From NCBI RefSeq assembly GCF_006542395.2, contig NZ_CP038231.1:930001-994000 (forward strand): a stretch of 64,000 bases of DNA. Reading direction: 5' to 3'. Source of the stretch: Formicincola oecophyllae (GTDB lineage: Bacteria > Pseudomonadota > Alphaproteobacteria > Acetobacterales > Acetobacteraceae). This document shows positions 17,642-26,165 of the stretch, piece after piece (positions within the stretch are counted from its first letter, which is position 1; each line of letters starts with the position of its first letter). Below the pieces are notes generated by a model, which was not told where the DNA came from, made no database searches, and saw only the letters and a list, made by a program, of their open reading frames with translations. The position numbers were made by a program, and so were the translations under genes.

Positions 17642-18349
17642 TTATGAAGGCAGTGCCTTTGTCGCCCGCAAATGCTCCAGCAAGGGCAGCAGGGGCAATC
17701 CCATAATGCTGTCCTGGTTGCCTTCAATGGAACTGAAAAGCTGCTGCCCCACCCCTTCCACTTTGCAAGCACCAACACAGTAAAGCAGCTCCTGGCCTTC
17801 AACGGCCAGGTAACGTTCAAGCACCTCATCAGAGAAAGAGCGCATGTGCAGACGGGGGGAGTCCACATGATGCCACAGCTGGGTTACGCCACCATGGTCA
17901 GTTGAGGCTTGCTCATAGTGCAAGCAAACCATAGCTGTGCGCAGATGCTGGATCTGCCCCCGCAAAGCGGCAAGCTGTTGGCGCGCTTCACCAAGGGTAG
18001 CTGGCTTATTATAGATGCGCCCGTTCGCTTCCAAAATCTGATCAGCCCCTAAGATGATGCAGCTGCCCAGAGCGCGCCCCGTTTGGCTGGCCCCCTCCTG
18101 AAGGCTGGCAAGGGCAGCACGTGCTTTTGCTTCAGCCAAAGCAGTAGCCATCTGGGACACAGTCATGCCGTTAGCAGCGTAACGCTGGCGCAAGGTCTCT
18201 TCATCCACCTCCACCCTACAAAGCTGGAAAGGCACACCTGCCCGGCGCAGGATCATGCGGCGTGCAGCAGAACCACTGGCCAGGACCAGGGGAATGTTCA
18301 TTGTTAGGAAAACTTCAGTCTGAGCTTCGCTCGCCTTATCTGATGCCAT
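17642..18349 (-). CDS. maf: Maf family nucleotide pyrophosphatase
   Basis: The 235-residue protein belongs to the Maf/YhdE/YceF family, which hydrolyses non-canonical or modified nucleoside triphosphates to monophosphates. Visible motifs are LVLASGSAARRMIL near the N-terminus (usual form S-x-S-P/A-R-R), EVDEET, GADQILEANGRIYNKP and FSDEVLERYL. The frame is open back to 18409, but ATG 18349 is preceded by AAGG at seven bases and gives a normal family length; ATG 18301 is another option. It is the gene immediately left of the origin, transcribed away from it. A second Maf-family gene occurs near 48 kb, so the window carries two paralogues. Confidence 0.85.
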   Translation of the reverse strand: MASDKASEAQTEVFLTMNIPLVLASGSAARRMILRRAGVPFQLCRVEVDEETLRQRYAANGMTVSQMATALAEAKARAALASLQEGASQTGRALGSCIILGADQILEANGRIYNKPATLGEARQQLAALRGQIQHLRTAMVCLHYEQASTDHGGVTQLWHHVDSPRLHMRSFSDEVLERYLAVEGQELLYCVGACKVEGVGQQLFSSIEGNQDSIMGLPLLPLLEHLRATKALPS

Positions 18350-18466
18350 CGTTATACCTTGAATCTGCTTTTTAGAACGAACTGTGCCAACACGACTGAT
18401 AACGCCCATTAGAGATAGAGAGCACGAACAGCTGAAACGCAGTTTTACCCACCCTCACCATCCCAG

Positions 18467-18482
18467 ACCGAATCGATTCGGT
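18467..18482. promoter_or_regulatory. Perfect palindrome with two GANTC sites next to the origin
   Basis: ACCGAATCGATTCGGT is a perfect 16-bp palindrome. It contains GAATC (18470) and GATTC (18475), both GANTC, the CcrM methyltransferase recognition sequence of many alphaproteobacteria. Further GANTC sites follow at 18495 and 18526. Its function is unknown; a role in methylation-dependent origin control is inference. Confidence 0.45.
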
Positions 18483-18574
18483 TCACTCATTTCCGACTCG
18501 CCCTACAGCACCTGACACACCCTGTGATTCAGGCGGTTTGAAAAATATTTTTACCCCTCAAAGAGAGCTCAGCC

Positions 18575-18895
18575 TGTGGATAACCCTGTGGATAACTCAC
18601 CCTATCCTGTGGATAACTCCGTTTTTGCTGTGGATAACTCTGTGGATAACTTTTTCCCATTCAGGCGCCTGTGGATAACTCGGCAAGTTATCCACAGAGT
18701 TATCCACAGGCTGTGGATAACTTTTCATCGGTCTGTGGATAATGTGGATAACATTGCAAAAATGGCTTTTAACCGCCGTTTAAATTATGTCCTTTCTGTG
18801 GATAACTCTGTGGATAACTTTTCAATGGCAAAAGTTATCCACAGGCTGAGCGCCTCCCTACTACTATAAAAAAATAGAATCTTTTTAGATTTGGT
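18575..18895. other. oriC: Candidate chromosomal replication origin (oriC) with 14 perfect DnaA boxes
   Basis: Between 18575 and 18843 there are 14 exact copies of TTATCCACA or its complement. Eleven read TGTGGATAA on the plus strand (18575, 18587, 18608, 18629, 18641, 18670, 18712, 18734, 18743, 18797, 18809) and three read TTATCCACA (18688, 18700, 18835). Start-to-start spacings are often 12 or 21 bases, close to one and two helical turns. An AT-rich stretch at 18861-18895 next to hemE, and another at 18541-18553, could be the unwinding element. The origin lies next to hemE in Caulobacter and relatives, and genes on both sides are transcribed away from this point. No dnaA gene is in the window, which is normal for this group. 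Confidence 0.88.
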
Positions 18896-19035
18896 TGAGC
18901 GACGTTTTCCCCTCGCTTGGCAGGGCCACGGTAATTGGGTTAGGAGGGGATCGTTGTGAAAGCGCTTCAGTGGCCATGACCCCAAGCCTGTTTCTGACAA
19001 ACAGGCTTCCCCACAGTTTTTCCCAAGGTTTGTTC

Positions 19036-20100
19036 ATGAAGGCGCCCTCCCCCCCCTGTGCAGATCCAGCTAACAAAAAACTTCTGGCCACGCTGCAGGG
19101 AAAAGCCCATTGGCCACCACCCCTGTGGCTGATGCGCCAAGCAGGGCGTTACTTGCCAGAATTCAAGGCCATCAGGGCAAAAGCCGATTTCATGACGCGC
19201 TGCCTCACCCCTGATATGGCTGTGGAGCTAACGCTCCAACCCATCAAGCGCTACGGCATGGATGGAGCCATCCTGTTTTCAGACATCCTCATCCTACCTT
19301 GGGCTTTGGGGCAGGATCTTCATTTTGAGGAAGGGCGTGGACCAGTCTTGCCGCCTCTACGCCATGAGGAGGATTTCAGGGCCCTTGACCCAGCACGCGT
19401 GGCTGAGCGCACAGCCCCCGTACGGGAGGCCATCACGCGATTGGCGCGTGAATTGGCCACCACCACCACTACGCTGCTTGGTTTTGCTGGCGCTCCCTTT
19501 ACGGTTAGTTGCTACATGATCGAAGGGGGGGGATCGCGTGATTTCGCTGCTGTCAGGCGCATGATGATCAAGCGCCCTGACCTTTATGCGCAGCTGATAG
19601 AAATGCTGATAAATGCAACCGCTGACATGCTCTCAGAGCAGATCAACGCTGGCGCCCAGGCGGTCATGCTATTTGATTCATGGGCTGGCATTTTACCGCC
19701 TAATGATTTCAGGCGTTGGGTTATAGAACCAACCCGCCGCATCCGTGCCTTGTTGAAGCAGCGTCACCCCACTGTGCCTGTCATTGGCTTTCCGCGGCTT
19801 GGGGGGGTGATGACAGGCGAATACGCCCAAAACACGGGTGTGGATACCGTCAGCCTGGACACCAGCACAGACCCCTTGAAAATCCTGCCCTTGCTCAGCC
19901 CTCACCAAGGGGTGCAGGGCAACCTTGATCCACAATTGCTTCTCAATGGCGGCGCGCCCATGGTGAAGGCTGCCCAGGCTTTGGCTGAAACATTGCGCGG
20001 GCGGTCCCATGTCTTCAACCTGGGTCATGGCGTCTCTCAGTTCACCCCAGTGGAGCATGTAGCTGAATTGGTTGAAGCTGTGCGCAGCCTGAGCGCCTGA
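19036..20100 (+). CDS. hemE: Uroporphyrinogen decarboxylase
   Basis: The 354-residue protein catalyses the four-fold decarboxylation of uroporphyrinogen III to coproporphyrinogen III in haem synthesis in the cytosol. Signature residues are present: LMRQAGRYLPEF at 33-43, DAILFSDIL-like GAILFSDILILPWALG, GFAGAPFTVSCYMIEGG, FDSWAGILP, and NLGHGVSQFTP at the C-terminus. Length fits the family (about 350). The frame is open back to 18895 into the origin, but the conserved protein begins at ATG 19036, preceded by AAGG. It is followed after 22 bases by hemJ, the next oxidative step but one, so the pair is a haem operon. Its location beside oriC is as in other alphaproteobacteria. Confidence 0.95.
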   Translation: MKAPSPPCADPANKKLLATLQGKAHWPPPLWLMRQAGRYLPEFKAIRAKADFMTRCLTPDMAVELTLQPIKRYGMDGAILFSDILILPWALGQDLHFEEGRGPVLPPLRHEEDFRALDPARVAERTAPVREAITRLARELATTTTTLLGFAGAPFTVSCYMIEGGGSRDFAAVRRMMIKRPDLYAQLIEMLINATADMLSEQINAGAQAVMLFDSWAGILPPNDFRRWVIEPTRRIRALLKQRHPTVPVIGFPRLGGVMTGEYAQNTGVDTVSLDTSTDPLKILPLLSPHQGVQGNLDPQLLLNGGAPMVKAAQALAETLRGRSHVFNLGHGVSQFTPVEHVAELVEAVRSLSA

Positions 20101-20122
20101 TTAGCTTGCTAGGAGGTACCAC

Positions 20123-20578
20123 ATGGATTTTCTGGCGCCTTGGGTGCAGTGGATCCTGGCTTTCCACGTCATGGCGTTTATTTCCTGGATGGCTGGCATT
20201 TTCTATTTGCCGCGGCTGTTTGTCTACAACACCCAGGCCGTTCCTGGCAGTGCTGAATATATTCGCTTCTGCTTGATGGAACGGCGCCTTCTGCGCCAAA
20301 TCATGCGCCCAGCCATGGTTGTGACCATCATCACAGGGGCTCTGATGGCTTCAGTGCCAGGTGTTATTGACTGGTCTGCCCCTTGGTGGTGGATCAAGTT
20401 GGCCTGTGTGGTTGGCCTTGTGGTGTTTCAGCTGGCCTGCGGAGTGTGGCAGCGTGGTTTCGCCCAGCAGCGCAATTATCATCAGGAACGTTTTTACCGC
20501 ATCATCAATGAAGTACCGACCATCCTTATGATGGTCCTGGTCATTATGATTGTGGTGCGGCCATCACTCTCTCTCTAA
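20123..20578 (+). CDS. hemJ: Protoporphyrinogen oxidase HemJ
   Basis: The 151-residue protein has four membrane segments and the HemJ (UPF0093) signature FHVMAFISWMAGIFYLPRLFVY, with the conserved His and the W-M-A-G-x-F-Y-L-P-R-L pattern. Later motifs LRQIMRPAM and FYRIINEVPT also fit, the latter holding conserved Arg, Asn and Pro. HemJ oxidises protoporphyrinogen IX to protoporphyrin IX in many bacteria that lack HemG and HemY. The start at 20123 has an excellent AGGAGG seven bases upstream. It directly follows hemE, giving two enzymes of one pathway. Confidence 0.93.
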   Translation: MDFLAPWVQWILAFHVMAFISWMAGIFYLPRLFVYNTQAVPGSAEYIRFCLMERRLLRQIMRPAMVVTIITGALMASVPGVIDWSAPWWWIKLACVVGLVVFQLACGVWQRGFAQQRNYHQERFYRIINEVPTILMMVLVIMIVVRPSLSL

Positions 20579-20612
20579 GCGCTCCCTCACAAGAGGGGCA
20601 GCTTGAAGGCCA

Positions 20613-21320
20613 TCAGGCCTTGGTGCGTTTACGTGATTGCCTCTGCTGGCGCACTTTAAGGGTTTTCTGCGCGTCCGCCTCAGCCAAAGCCATGAAGTGC
20701 TGCTCATGGCGGCGCAACGCCACAATGCCTGTGATGAATAGCAAAACTGCTAAAACAGCCAGAACTACGCCAGCAGGCCCTGATATCGCTGTGATTTCCT
20801 GTCCAAGGCCATAGCTACCAAAACCATACACGCAAGCCCACAGAACCGCCCCAGCTGCGTTGAAGAAAAGGAAATCATGCCACGGCATGTGGGACGCCCC
20901 AGCCAGGAGGGCGATAAAAATGCGCAGCAAGGCCACAAAACGCCCGCACAGAACAGCCCAGCCTCCATAGCGCTTGGCGAGGTACTTGCCCAACAAAAGG
21001 CGCTTGTCGGTGATGCCAACTTTGTGCCCATGGCGTTCCAGCAGGGAGTGGCCCCAAAAATGCCCGATGAGGTAACCGATATTGTCACCGGTCATGGCGC
21101 CCAGTGTGGCAGCCAACACAATCCATTCAATATGCAGGTGGTGGGTCTGGGCAGCGTAAAGGGCACTGACCACCAGCAAGCTTTCGGCAGGCAAGGGCAG
21201 GCCCATGCTCTCTAAAGTGACGATGACGCCAATCATCAAATAAGCGTCAAGGGGCGGCAGATGTTCCAGCCACACAAACAGCTGGTCTATAAGGTGATGA
21301 ATGAAGCTGAATGGGTGCAT
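20613..21320 (-). CDS. DedA family membrane protein
   Basis: The 235-residue protein has about five membrane segments and the SNARE-associated/VTT domain pattern: VTLESMGLPLPAESLLVVSALYA, GAMTGDNIGYLIGH, then RYGGWAVLCGRFVALLRIFIALLAG with the conserved G-R-F-x3-L-R. DedA proteins are thought to act as proton-dependent undecaprenyl-phosphate or phospholipid translocases in membrane homeostasis. The frame extends to 21407, but ATG 21320 has AGGGGG just upstream and starts the conserved region. The C-terminal ~30 residues are basic (RQQRQSRKRTKA) and cytosolic. It is convergent with hemJ. Membership is clear; the lipid substrate is not. Confidence 0.88.
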   Translation of the reverse strand: MHPFSFIHHLIDQLFVWLEHLPPLDAYLMIGVIVTLESMGLPLPAESLLVVSALYAAQTHHLHIEWIVLAATLGAMTGDNIGYLIGHFWGHSLLERHGHKVGITDKRLLLGKYLAKRYGGWAVLCGRFVALLRIFIALLAGASHMPWHDFLFFNAAGAVLWACVYGFGSYGLGQEITAISGPAGVVLAVLAVLLFITGIVALRRHEQHFMALAEADAQKTLKVRQQRQSRKRTKA

Positions 21321-21456
21321 GGTTCCCCCTGCCGGCAACCGGGCATCACATGGCGCCTCGCCCGGGCAGGGTGCCAGATTAACCCTTGTTGGGCATATTT
21401 GAACCATTCATTTTTCCAGTTCAGCCAAAGTGGCTGCTGGCGGCAATTGATTTCAC

Positions 21457-23526
21457 GTGAAGCACGACGGTGCCTTGTCCATGCCCCTCATTCCCCCAGC
21501 ATCCTTCACCAACAAGCCTCACAAAGCTGCCACCCCTTGGGTGGATGGCGCTTATTTGACCGCCCCCCAGAAGCAGCTTAGTGAAGTCCGCTCGCGGGGG
21601 GAGTGGGTGTTTTGGCATCAGAAGAACCCTGGCCAAAATGGCTGCGTGATGGCGCAAAGCCCATCAGGGGCCATCAGAGCCCTGACCCCACCTGAACACG
21701 ATGTGGGAGGCAGCCTACATTATGGTGGTGCTGGGTGGGACGTGCAGGTGGTCCCAGCGGTCAATAGAACCACTTTGCAGAATAATGATGCAGCCTCAGC
21801 CATCATCACTGTGGTTTTCGCAGACCGCCGCCAAGGGGGGCTTTTTGCCCTGCACATTGCTGCAGGCGCAGATAAGGATCTGCCGGCCCCCACTCCCCTT
21901 CTTGAAGCAGCCATGGCCGCCCAGGGGCGTTTTGGTGGAATTTGCTTGGCGCCAGATGCCAAACGCCTGTTCTGCGTGATGGAAACCCCCCACCCCCATG
22001 CACGTTTGGCTGATGATTCATCACTGGTTGAAATCTCTTTGGAAGGGCCAGGTAAGGGACGCCTTGTCCAACGCACTAAGCCAACACACCAAGGCGGGGC
22101 CGATTTCCATTTAACCCCTACCCTTTCCTATGATGGCCAATGGCTGGCGTGGGTGGAATGGGACGCCCCCAACATGCCCTGGACGGCGACACGCCTGTGC
22201 GCCATGGCGCTTTGCGGCCCTGGTGCTGGGGAGAAAACAATCCTTGATGATGGGCAGGAAGGGGGCCACCGTCAGCGCCACAGCTTGATTGAACCCCGCT
22301 TCGCGCCAGATGAGAACACTCTTTACGTTCTCAGTGACCGTTGTGGGTATTGGACCCCCGAATGCCATCACATTCAGGAAGGCCTGTGGCAGCAAAGGTC
22401 ACTGCCAGCAGCCCCTGGCGAGGTTGGTATGCCGCCATGGGTGCTGGGCTATGTTTCCTACCTGCCTTTGGGGCGCGGCAATGTGGTGGCGCGTGTTCTC
22501 AATGAAGGCCAGCCCTCTTGCTGGCTTTTAGAAGCTGGTAAAGTTTGGCGCCCCCTGGAGGCGCCTGGCTTCACGCCTGCCCAAGCCCCCACATTGCTGG
22601 CCGGCGCCGCTGGGCAGCGTCAGGCCCAATGGGCTTGGCTGAATGAGGGCACCAATCAGCCAGTCACATTGCTTAGAGGGCCCTTAGCTGCGCCACACAT
22701 CCTAGCCACTGCTGGGGAACTGCCAGCAGGTTTGACGGCTGATGATGTCGCTACGCCGCGTTGGCTACGTGTTCCAGATGGGCAGGGCAGTTTCATCGGG
22801 GCCCTTTACTGGCCACCCGCCACAGGACCCCATTGCGTGAAGGCGCGTGACCATGGCGCAACCCCGCCCATGGTTGTGCGGGTGCATGGTGGCCCAACCG
22901 CCCAGGCAAGCGGGGCCTTCTCCCCCAAAGTGCAATGGTGGACATGCCGTGGTTTTGCTGTGCTGGATGTCAATTACAGGGGATCGACAGGTTTTGGGCG
23001 CGCTTACCACCAAGCCCTTGAGGGCCGTTGGGGGGAATTGGATGTTGAGGACTGCATTCAAGCTGCGCGCTGGTGCGTGACGCAAGGCTTAGCTGCGGCA
23101 GATGGTTTGTTCATCAGGGGCAGCAGCGCTGGTGGCTTGACTGTGCTGGCAGCGTTGGCGCGCTCCAACCTTTTTAAGGGCGGAACGTCCCTTTACGGCG
23201 TGACGGATATGAGCGCCCTCGCCCAGGACACACACCGTTTTGAGGCACGCTACCTGGATGGCCTTGTGGCCCCTTGGCCAGCGGGACGGGCGCTTTACCA
23301 GGCCCGTTCGCCCCTCTCCTGGCCTGAACGCATCAAGGCGCCTGTTCTGTTCCTGCATGGTGACGCTGACCAGGTTGTGCCCTTGGCGCAGACTGAAACC
23401 ATGCGCAAAGCCTTAGGTTCAGGCCCGATGCATGTCTACCCTGGTGAGGGGCATGGCTTCCGCACCCCTTGGGTTGTGGCCGATTCCATGCAGCGTGAAA
23501 GCGAATTCTACCGTTCGCTGCTTTGA
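21457..23526 (+). CDS. S9 family prolyl oligopeptidase/acylaminoacyl-peptidase-like serine peptidase
   Basis: The 689-residue protein has an N-terminal beta-propeller-like half and a C-terminal alpha/beta hydrolase. The latter shows VVRVHGGPTAQ, FAVLDVNYRGSTGFG, GSSAGGLTVLAAL with the nucleophile Ser, FLHGDADQVVP with the catalytic Asp, and PGEGHGF with the catalytic His. This is the S9C-type layout, acting on short peptides. No signal peptide is evident, so it is probably cytosolic. Start is uncertain: GTG 21457 or ATG 21481, neither with a strong ribosome binding site. Its end overlaps the convergent MATE gene by 19 bases. The physiological substrate is unknown. Confidence 0.85.
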   Translation: MKHDGALSMPLIPPASFTNKPHKAATPWVDGAYLTAPQKQLSEVRSRGEWVFWHQKNPGQNGCVMAQSPSGAIRALTPPEHDVGGSLHYGGAGWDVQVVPAVNRTTLQNNDAASAIITVVFADRRQGGLFALHIAAGADKDLPAPTPLLEAAMAAQGRFGGICLAPDAKRLFCVMETPHPHARLADDSSLVEISLEGPGKGRLVQRTKPTHQGGADFHLTPTLSYDGQWLAWVEWDAPNMPWTATRLCAMALCGPGAGEKTILDDGQEGGHRQRHSLIEPRFAPDENTLYVLSDRCGYWTPECHHIQEGLWQQRSLPAAPGEVGMPPWVLGYVSYLPLGRGNVVARVLNEGQPSCWLLEAGKVWRPLEAPGFTPAQAPTLLAGAAGQRQAQWAWLNEGTNQPVTLLRGPLAAPHILATAGELPAGLTADDVATPRWLRVPDGQGSFIGALYWPPATGPHCVKARDHGATPPMVVRVHGGPTAQASGAFSPKVQWWTCRGFAVLDVNYRGSTGFGRAYHQALEGRWGELDVEDCIQAARWCVTQGLAAADGLFIRGSSAGGLTVLAALARSNLFKGGTSLYGVTDMSALAQDTHRFEARYLDGLVAPWPAGRALYQARSPLSWPERIKAPVLFLHGDADQVVPLAQTETMRKALGSGPMHVYPGEGHGFRTPWVVADSMQRESEFYRSLL

Positions 23527-24896
23527 AGGTCAGTGCTGGTTAATTTCCTGATGACCCCAAGGGCAGCCATCATGGCCAAGCTGCCACTCATCACCGCGCC
23601 CAAAGCCTGGCCCGTCAACACGCCAGCAGGCCCGTAATGGGCGCCCACCATCACGAAGGGGATGGTGCCCAGGGTGGCGCGCCCCCAATTGAACCCTGTT
23701 GAGTAAAGCGGGCAGTCAAGGTTGTTGAAGGCTGTGTTGGAAACGAACAAAAGCCCCACGAAGAAATAGCTCGCCACTACCCAGTCACAGAACATCCGCA
23801 CCAGCATGACGCCGATACCCTGCACATGGAACAAGTGCAGGATAAGGTTTTGCATGGTGAAGAAAAACACCCACGCCACACCAACGCAAAGACCCATGAG
23901 CATGAGCGCGCACAGGAAAGCGTCCTTGATGCGGCCATGCTGCTCAGCACCCAGATTTTGAGAGATGATGGGGCCAACGGAGCCTGTGAGGGCGAACACG
24001 AACGAAAAAGCCACAGGCATCATGCGGTCAATAACAGCCAGGCCTGAAACGGCATCAAGGCCGAAACGCGCCATGGCGCGCGTCACGAACAACCCCCCCA
24101 CAGGGGTTGCCAGGTTGGTAGCGATGGCAGGCAACGCTATGCGTCCCACAGCTTGCGCCGCTGGCATGATGAGCTGCCGCCGTGGCCACGCCAGCAGATC
24201 GTAACCCCGTAAATTGAGGAAGCCACTGCTGACGATGGCCGCACGTGCCAGGACGGTGCTGACGGCTGCCCCCTCCAAACCCAGGTGGAGGCCGAAAATC
24301 AGCACTGGATCAAGGATGATGGTGACAGCCGCCCCCGTCAGCGTCACACGCATGGCGCGCCCTGCCGCCCCAACAGCGCGCAACAGGGATGAGAGAGTCA
24401 TGCCCAGGCAAATCAGCGGTAGCGCTGGGGAGGTAACATGCAAAAAGCTCGTGGCCTGGTGAAGCGCCTCCCCACGTGCCCCCAAAAGGCTGAGGAGCCA
24501 ATGGGCGCACAAAGCTGTGGTGACACCCAGCGTCAATGTGATGGTCACCATGAGCACAAGGAAGGCGGAGGCCTGGTTGCGGGCCTTGGTGAATTTGCGC
24601 GCCCCTATGAGGCGCCCCGTTGCTGCTCCAAGGCCAATGGAGAGCCCCAGCGCCACGGAGTTCTGCACATAGGAGAGGGAGGTGGCGAAAGCGATGGCCG
24701 CTGTGAGGGCTGGTTGGTTGAGATGGGAAATGTAGAAGTAGTTCAGCAGGTCGACGCCGAAAACAGCCATGAGCCCCACGGCCCCTGTGCCCGCCATGAT
24801 GCAGACATGGCGCATGATGGAGCCTTGCAGGAAGCGCGTTCTGTCAGGGCGTGGTGGGGTGGTGGAGGGTGTCATGGTCAAGGTTGCCCATCCCAT
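23508..24896 (-). CDS. MATE family multidrug efflux transporter
   Basis: The 462-residue protein has about twelve membrane segments in two related halves. It shows LLNYFYISHLNQPALTAA, GLSIGLGAATGRLIGARKFTKA, and in the second half GSVGPIISQNLGAEQHGRIKDA, which are the paired motifs of MATE proteins (normally P-x-x-Q-N-x-G-A). Such carriers expel cationic drugs or metabolites using proton or sodium gradients. The start at 24896 overlaps the upstream gene by 19 bases and has AAGG at seven bases; ATG 24875 is possible too. Its substrate is unknown. Confidence 0.88.
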   Translation of the reverse strand: MGWATLTMTPSTTPPRPDRTRFLQGSIMRHVCIMAGTGAVGLMAVFGVDLLNYFYISHLNQPALTAAIAFATSLSYVQNSVALGLSIGLGAATGRLIGARKFTKARNQASAFLVLMVTITLTLGVTTALCAHWLLSLLGARGEALHQATSFLHVTSPALPLICLGMTLSSLLRAVGAAGRAMRVTLTGAAVTIILDPVLIFGLHLGLEGAAVSTVLARAAIVSSGFLNLRGYDLLAWPRRQLIMPAAQAVGRIALPAIATNLATPVGGLFVTRAMARFGLDAVSGLAVIDRMMPVAFSFVFALTGSVGPIISQNLGAEQHGRIKDAFLCALMLMGLCVGVAWVFFFTMQNLILHLFHVQGIGVMLVRMFCDWVVASYFFVGLLFVSNTAFNNLDCPLYSTGFNWGRATLGTIPFVMVGAHYGPAGVLTGQALGAVMSGSLAMMAALGVIRKLTSTDLQSSER

Positions 24897-25792
24897 GTCA
24901 GGCCTTGGGAAGTGTTGCGCCGCCCCATGACGTAGCCATGCAATCCATAAAGCTGGGGGGTGGTAGGGCGGAACGTGATCATGGTGGAAGGTACAAGCGC
25001 CTTGTCATTTTGGCGGCCAGGCGCCGCAGCATAGCTGAGTACGGCATTGCCGTGTCGCCACGCCGCCAAAGCCATGCGCCCTAGCAGGTCAGCATTCATC
25101 AAGCCACATTGGTGGGGGTTGCCGTAGCTGCCCCTGGCCAGAAGCGTGCTGCGCCACTGGGTGGTGAGGGAGACGTAAGGGGTGGCCATAGGCCGGCTGT
25201 CCGCAGGGCGGACCACGCCAGCAGGAAAAGCGAAACCTTCAAAGGTCAGGGCCACAGCGCTGCGCATTCCCCAAAGGGGGCGCCAGTCGATGTCACCTTC
25301 CCTGGGAGGGGGGCTTCTGTCTTCAACATTGAAACGCAACGTTACCATTTCAGAGGGGGGCAGGTTTTCCAGCATTACAAGGGCAGCGCGCCGAATGCCT
25401 AGCAAGACTGGTGACCAGGCCGCAGGGTGTTTGTGGTGCTGCAGCTTGGTGCTAGTGCCAGGGGGCTGGGGTGCTTCATGTGCCTGCACAGTGACTTTCA
25501 TGGCGTGCTTGTGGTCTGTGCCACTAGGGGCGCCTGGACGGTGGGCAGCCAGCGTCAGGCCACGGCATGTCGCCACCAGGCAGCCATGGCTAGCTCCTTG
25601 GCTAGTTGTGTGGGAAACGCGCCGCCCCCGGCCACTCCGCGCAGGCTCCAGCAGGAAGGGCAAAAGCTCATTAGCCGTGCGCTGGGGCCTTGGTGGGGCC
25701 ACCTGTTCATAGACGGTTGCCATGGTCAGCAAAGCCGCCGCCGGCACAGTGAAGCCCATGGTGGCCGTTTCTGGCCTGAAGTCTTTGGGCAT
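24878..25792 (-). CDS. Hypothetical protein, possible exported or membrane-anchored
   Basis: The 304-residue protein is not recognised. An N-terminal hydrophobic stretch (GFTVPAAALLTMATVYEQ, residues 13-30) could be an uncleaved anchor or a poor signal peptide. The rest is rich in Arg, Pro and Thr, and the last third has a compositionally ordinary core (MATPYVSLTTQWRSTLLARG and later TMITFRPTTPQLYGLHGYVM). AAGG at seven bases precedes ATG 25792. It overlaps the MATE gene by 19 bases, so the two are probably co-transcribed. Overlapping plus-strand frames of up to 176 codons exist here, but lack good starts. I consider the minus-strand gene real on start signal and operon position. Confidence 0.55.
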   Translation of the reverse strand: MPKDFRPETATMGFTVPAAALLTMATVYEQVAPPRPQRTANELLPFLLEPARSGRGRRVSHTTSQGASHGCLVATCRGLTLAAHRPGAPSGTDHKHAMKVTVQAHEAPQPPGTSTKLQHHKHPAAWSPVLLGIRRAALVMLENLPPSEMVTLRFNVEDRSPPPREGDIDWRPLWGMRSAVALTFEGFAFPAGVVRPADSRPMATPYVSLTTQWRSTLLARGSYGNPHQCGLMNADLLGRMALAAWRHGNAVLSYAAAPGRQNDKALVPSTMITFRPTTPQLYGLHGYVMGRRNTSQGLTWDGQP

Positions 25793-25801
25793 AGTTTCAC
25801 C

Positions 25802-25891
25802 TTAAACTAAGGGGATGACAAAGCGCATGGCTGGGGCAGCATAAGGCAACAATCCAGGAAAATCCCCCTCATGGTGCAGGGTGATCGCCAT
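25802..25891 (-). CDS. Possible small ORF upstream of the hypothetical gene
   Basis: A 29-codon frame with ATG at 25891 and TAA at 25802-25804 ends nine bases before the next gene's ATG. It reads like coding sequence (MAITLHHEGDFPG then LLPYAAPAMRFVIPLV), and the frame stays open upstream for about 30 more codons without an ATG. It could be a short peptide coupled to the next gene or the remnant of a longer gene. Confidence 0.25.
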   Translation of the reverse strand: MAITLHHEGDFPGLLPYAAPAMRFVIPLV

Positions 25892-26165
25892 AGGGTGGTT
25901 GTCCTTATGTTGGCGGCGCAAGGTCTTGTCTATGGCACCAAAACCACAACTGCCTTTCCTAAGTGAGGGAAGGGTGCAGGAATGGAAGGGTCCATCTGTT
26001 TCCCAAGAATGACTTCATGGCTATCATCTGTCAGGCTATGGATGTCAGCTCTGATTTCTGGTCCATGTCACCTGAACCAACGATCAGGCTTCCACCCCTG
26101 GATTGGTGCCAGGCAGCAATGCGCGCACCGCCCTTTTCCCACTGTCTTGTTGCAAAGGCGATGTG
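25892..26165. other. Intergenic region before the glycine-zipper lipoprotein gene
   Basis: The stretch between the leftward hypothetical gene and the rightward lipoprotein gene must contain divergent promoters. Apart from the open minus-strand frame described for the small ORF, I see no RNA gene, terminator or repeat. Confidence 0.4.

Noticed and set aside
18575-18843. Regular repeats that could be taken for a CRISPR array
   Set aside because: The repeated unit is the nine-base DnaA box in both orientations with irregular spacing and no unique spacers; there are no cas genes.
25109-25712. Plus-strand frames overlapping the hypothetical minus-strand gene
   Set aside because: No start signals; the minus-strand gene has AAGG at the right distance and fits the local operon.
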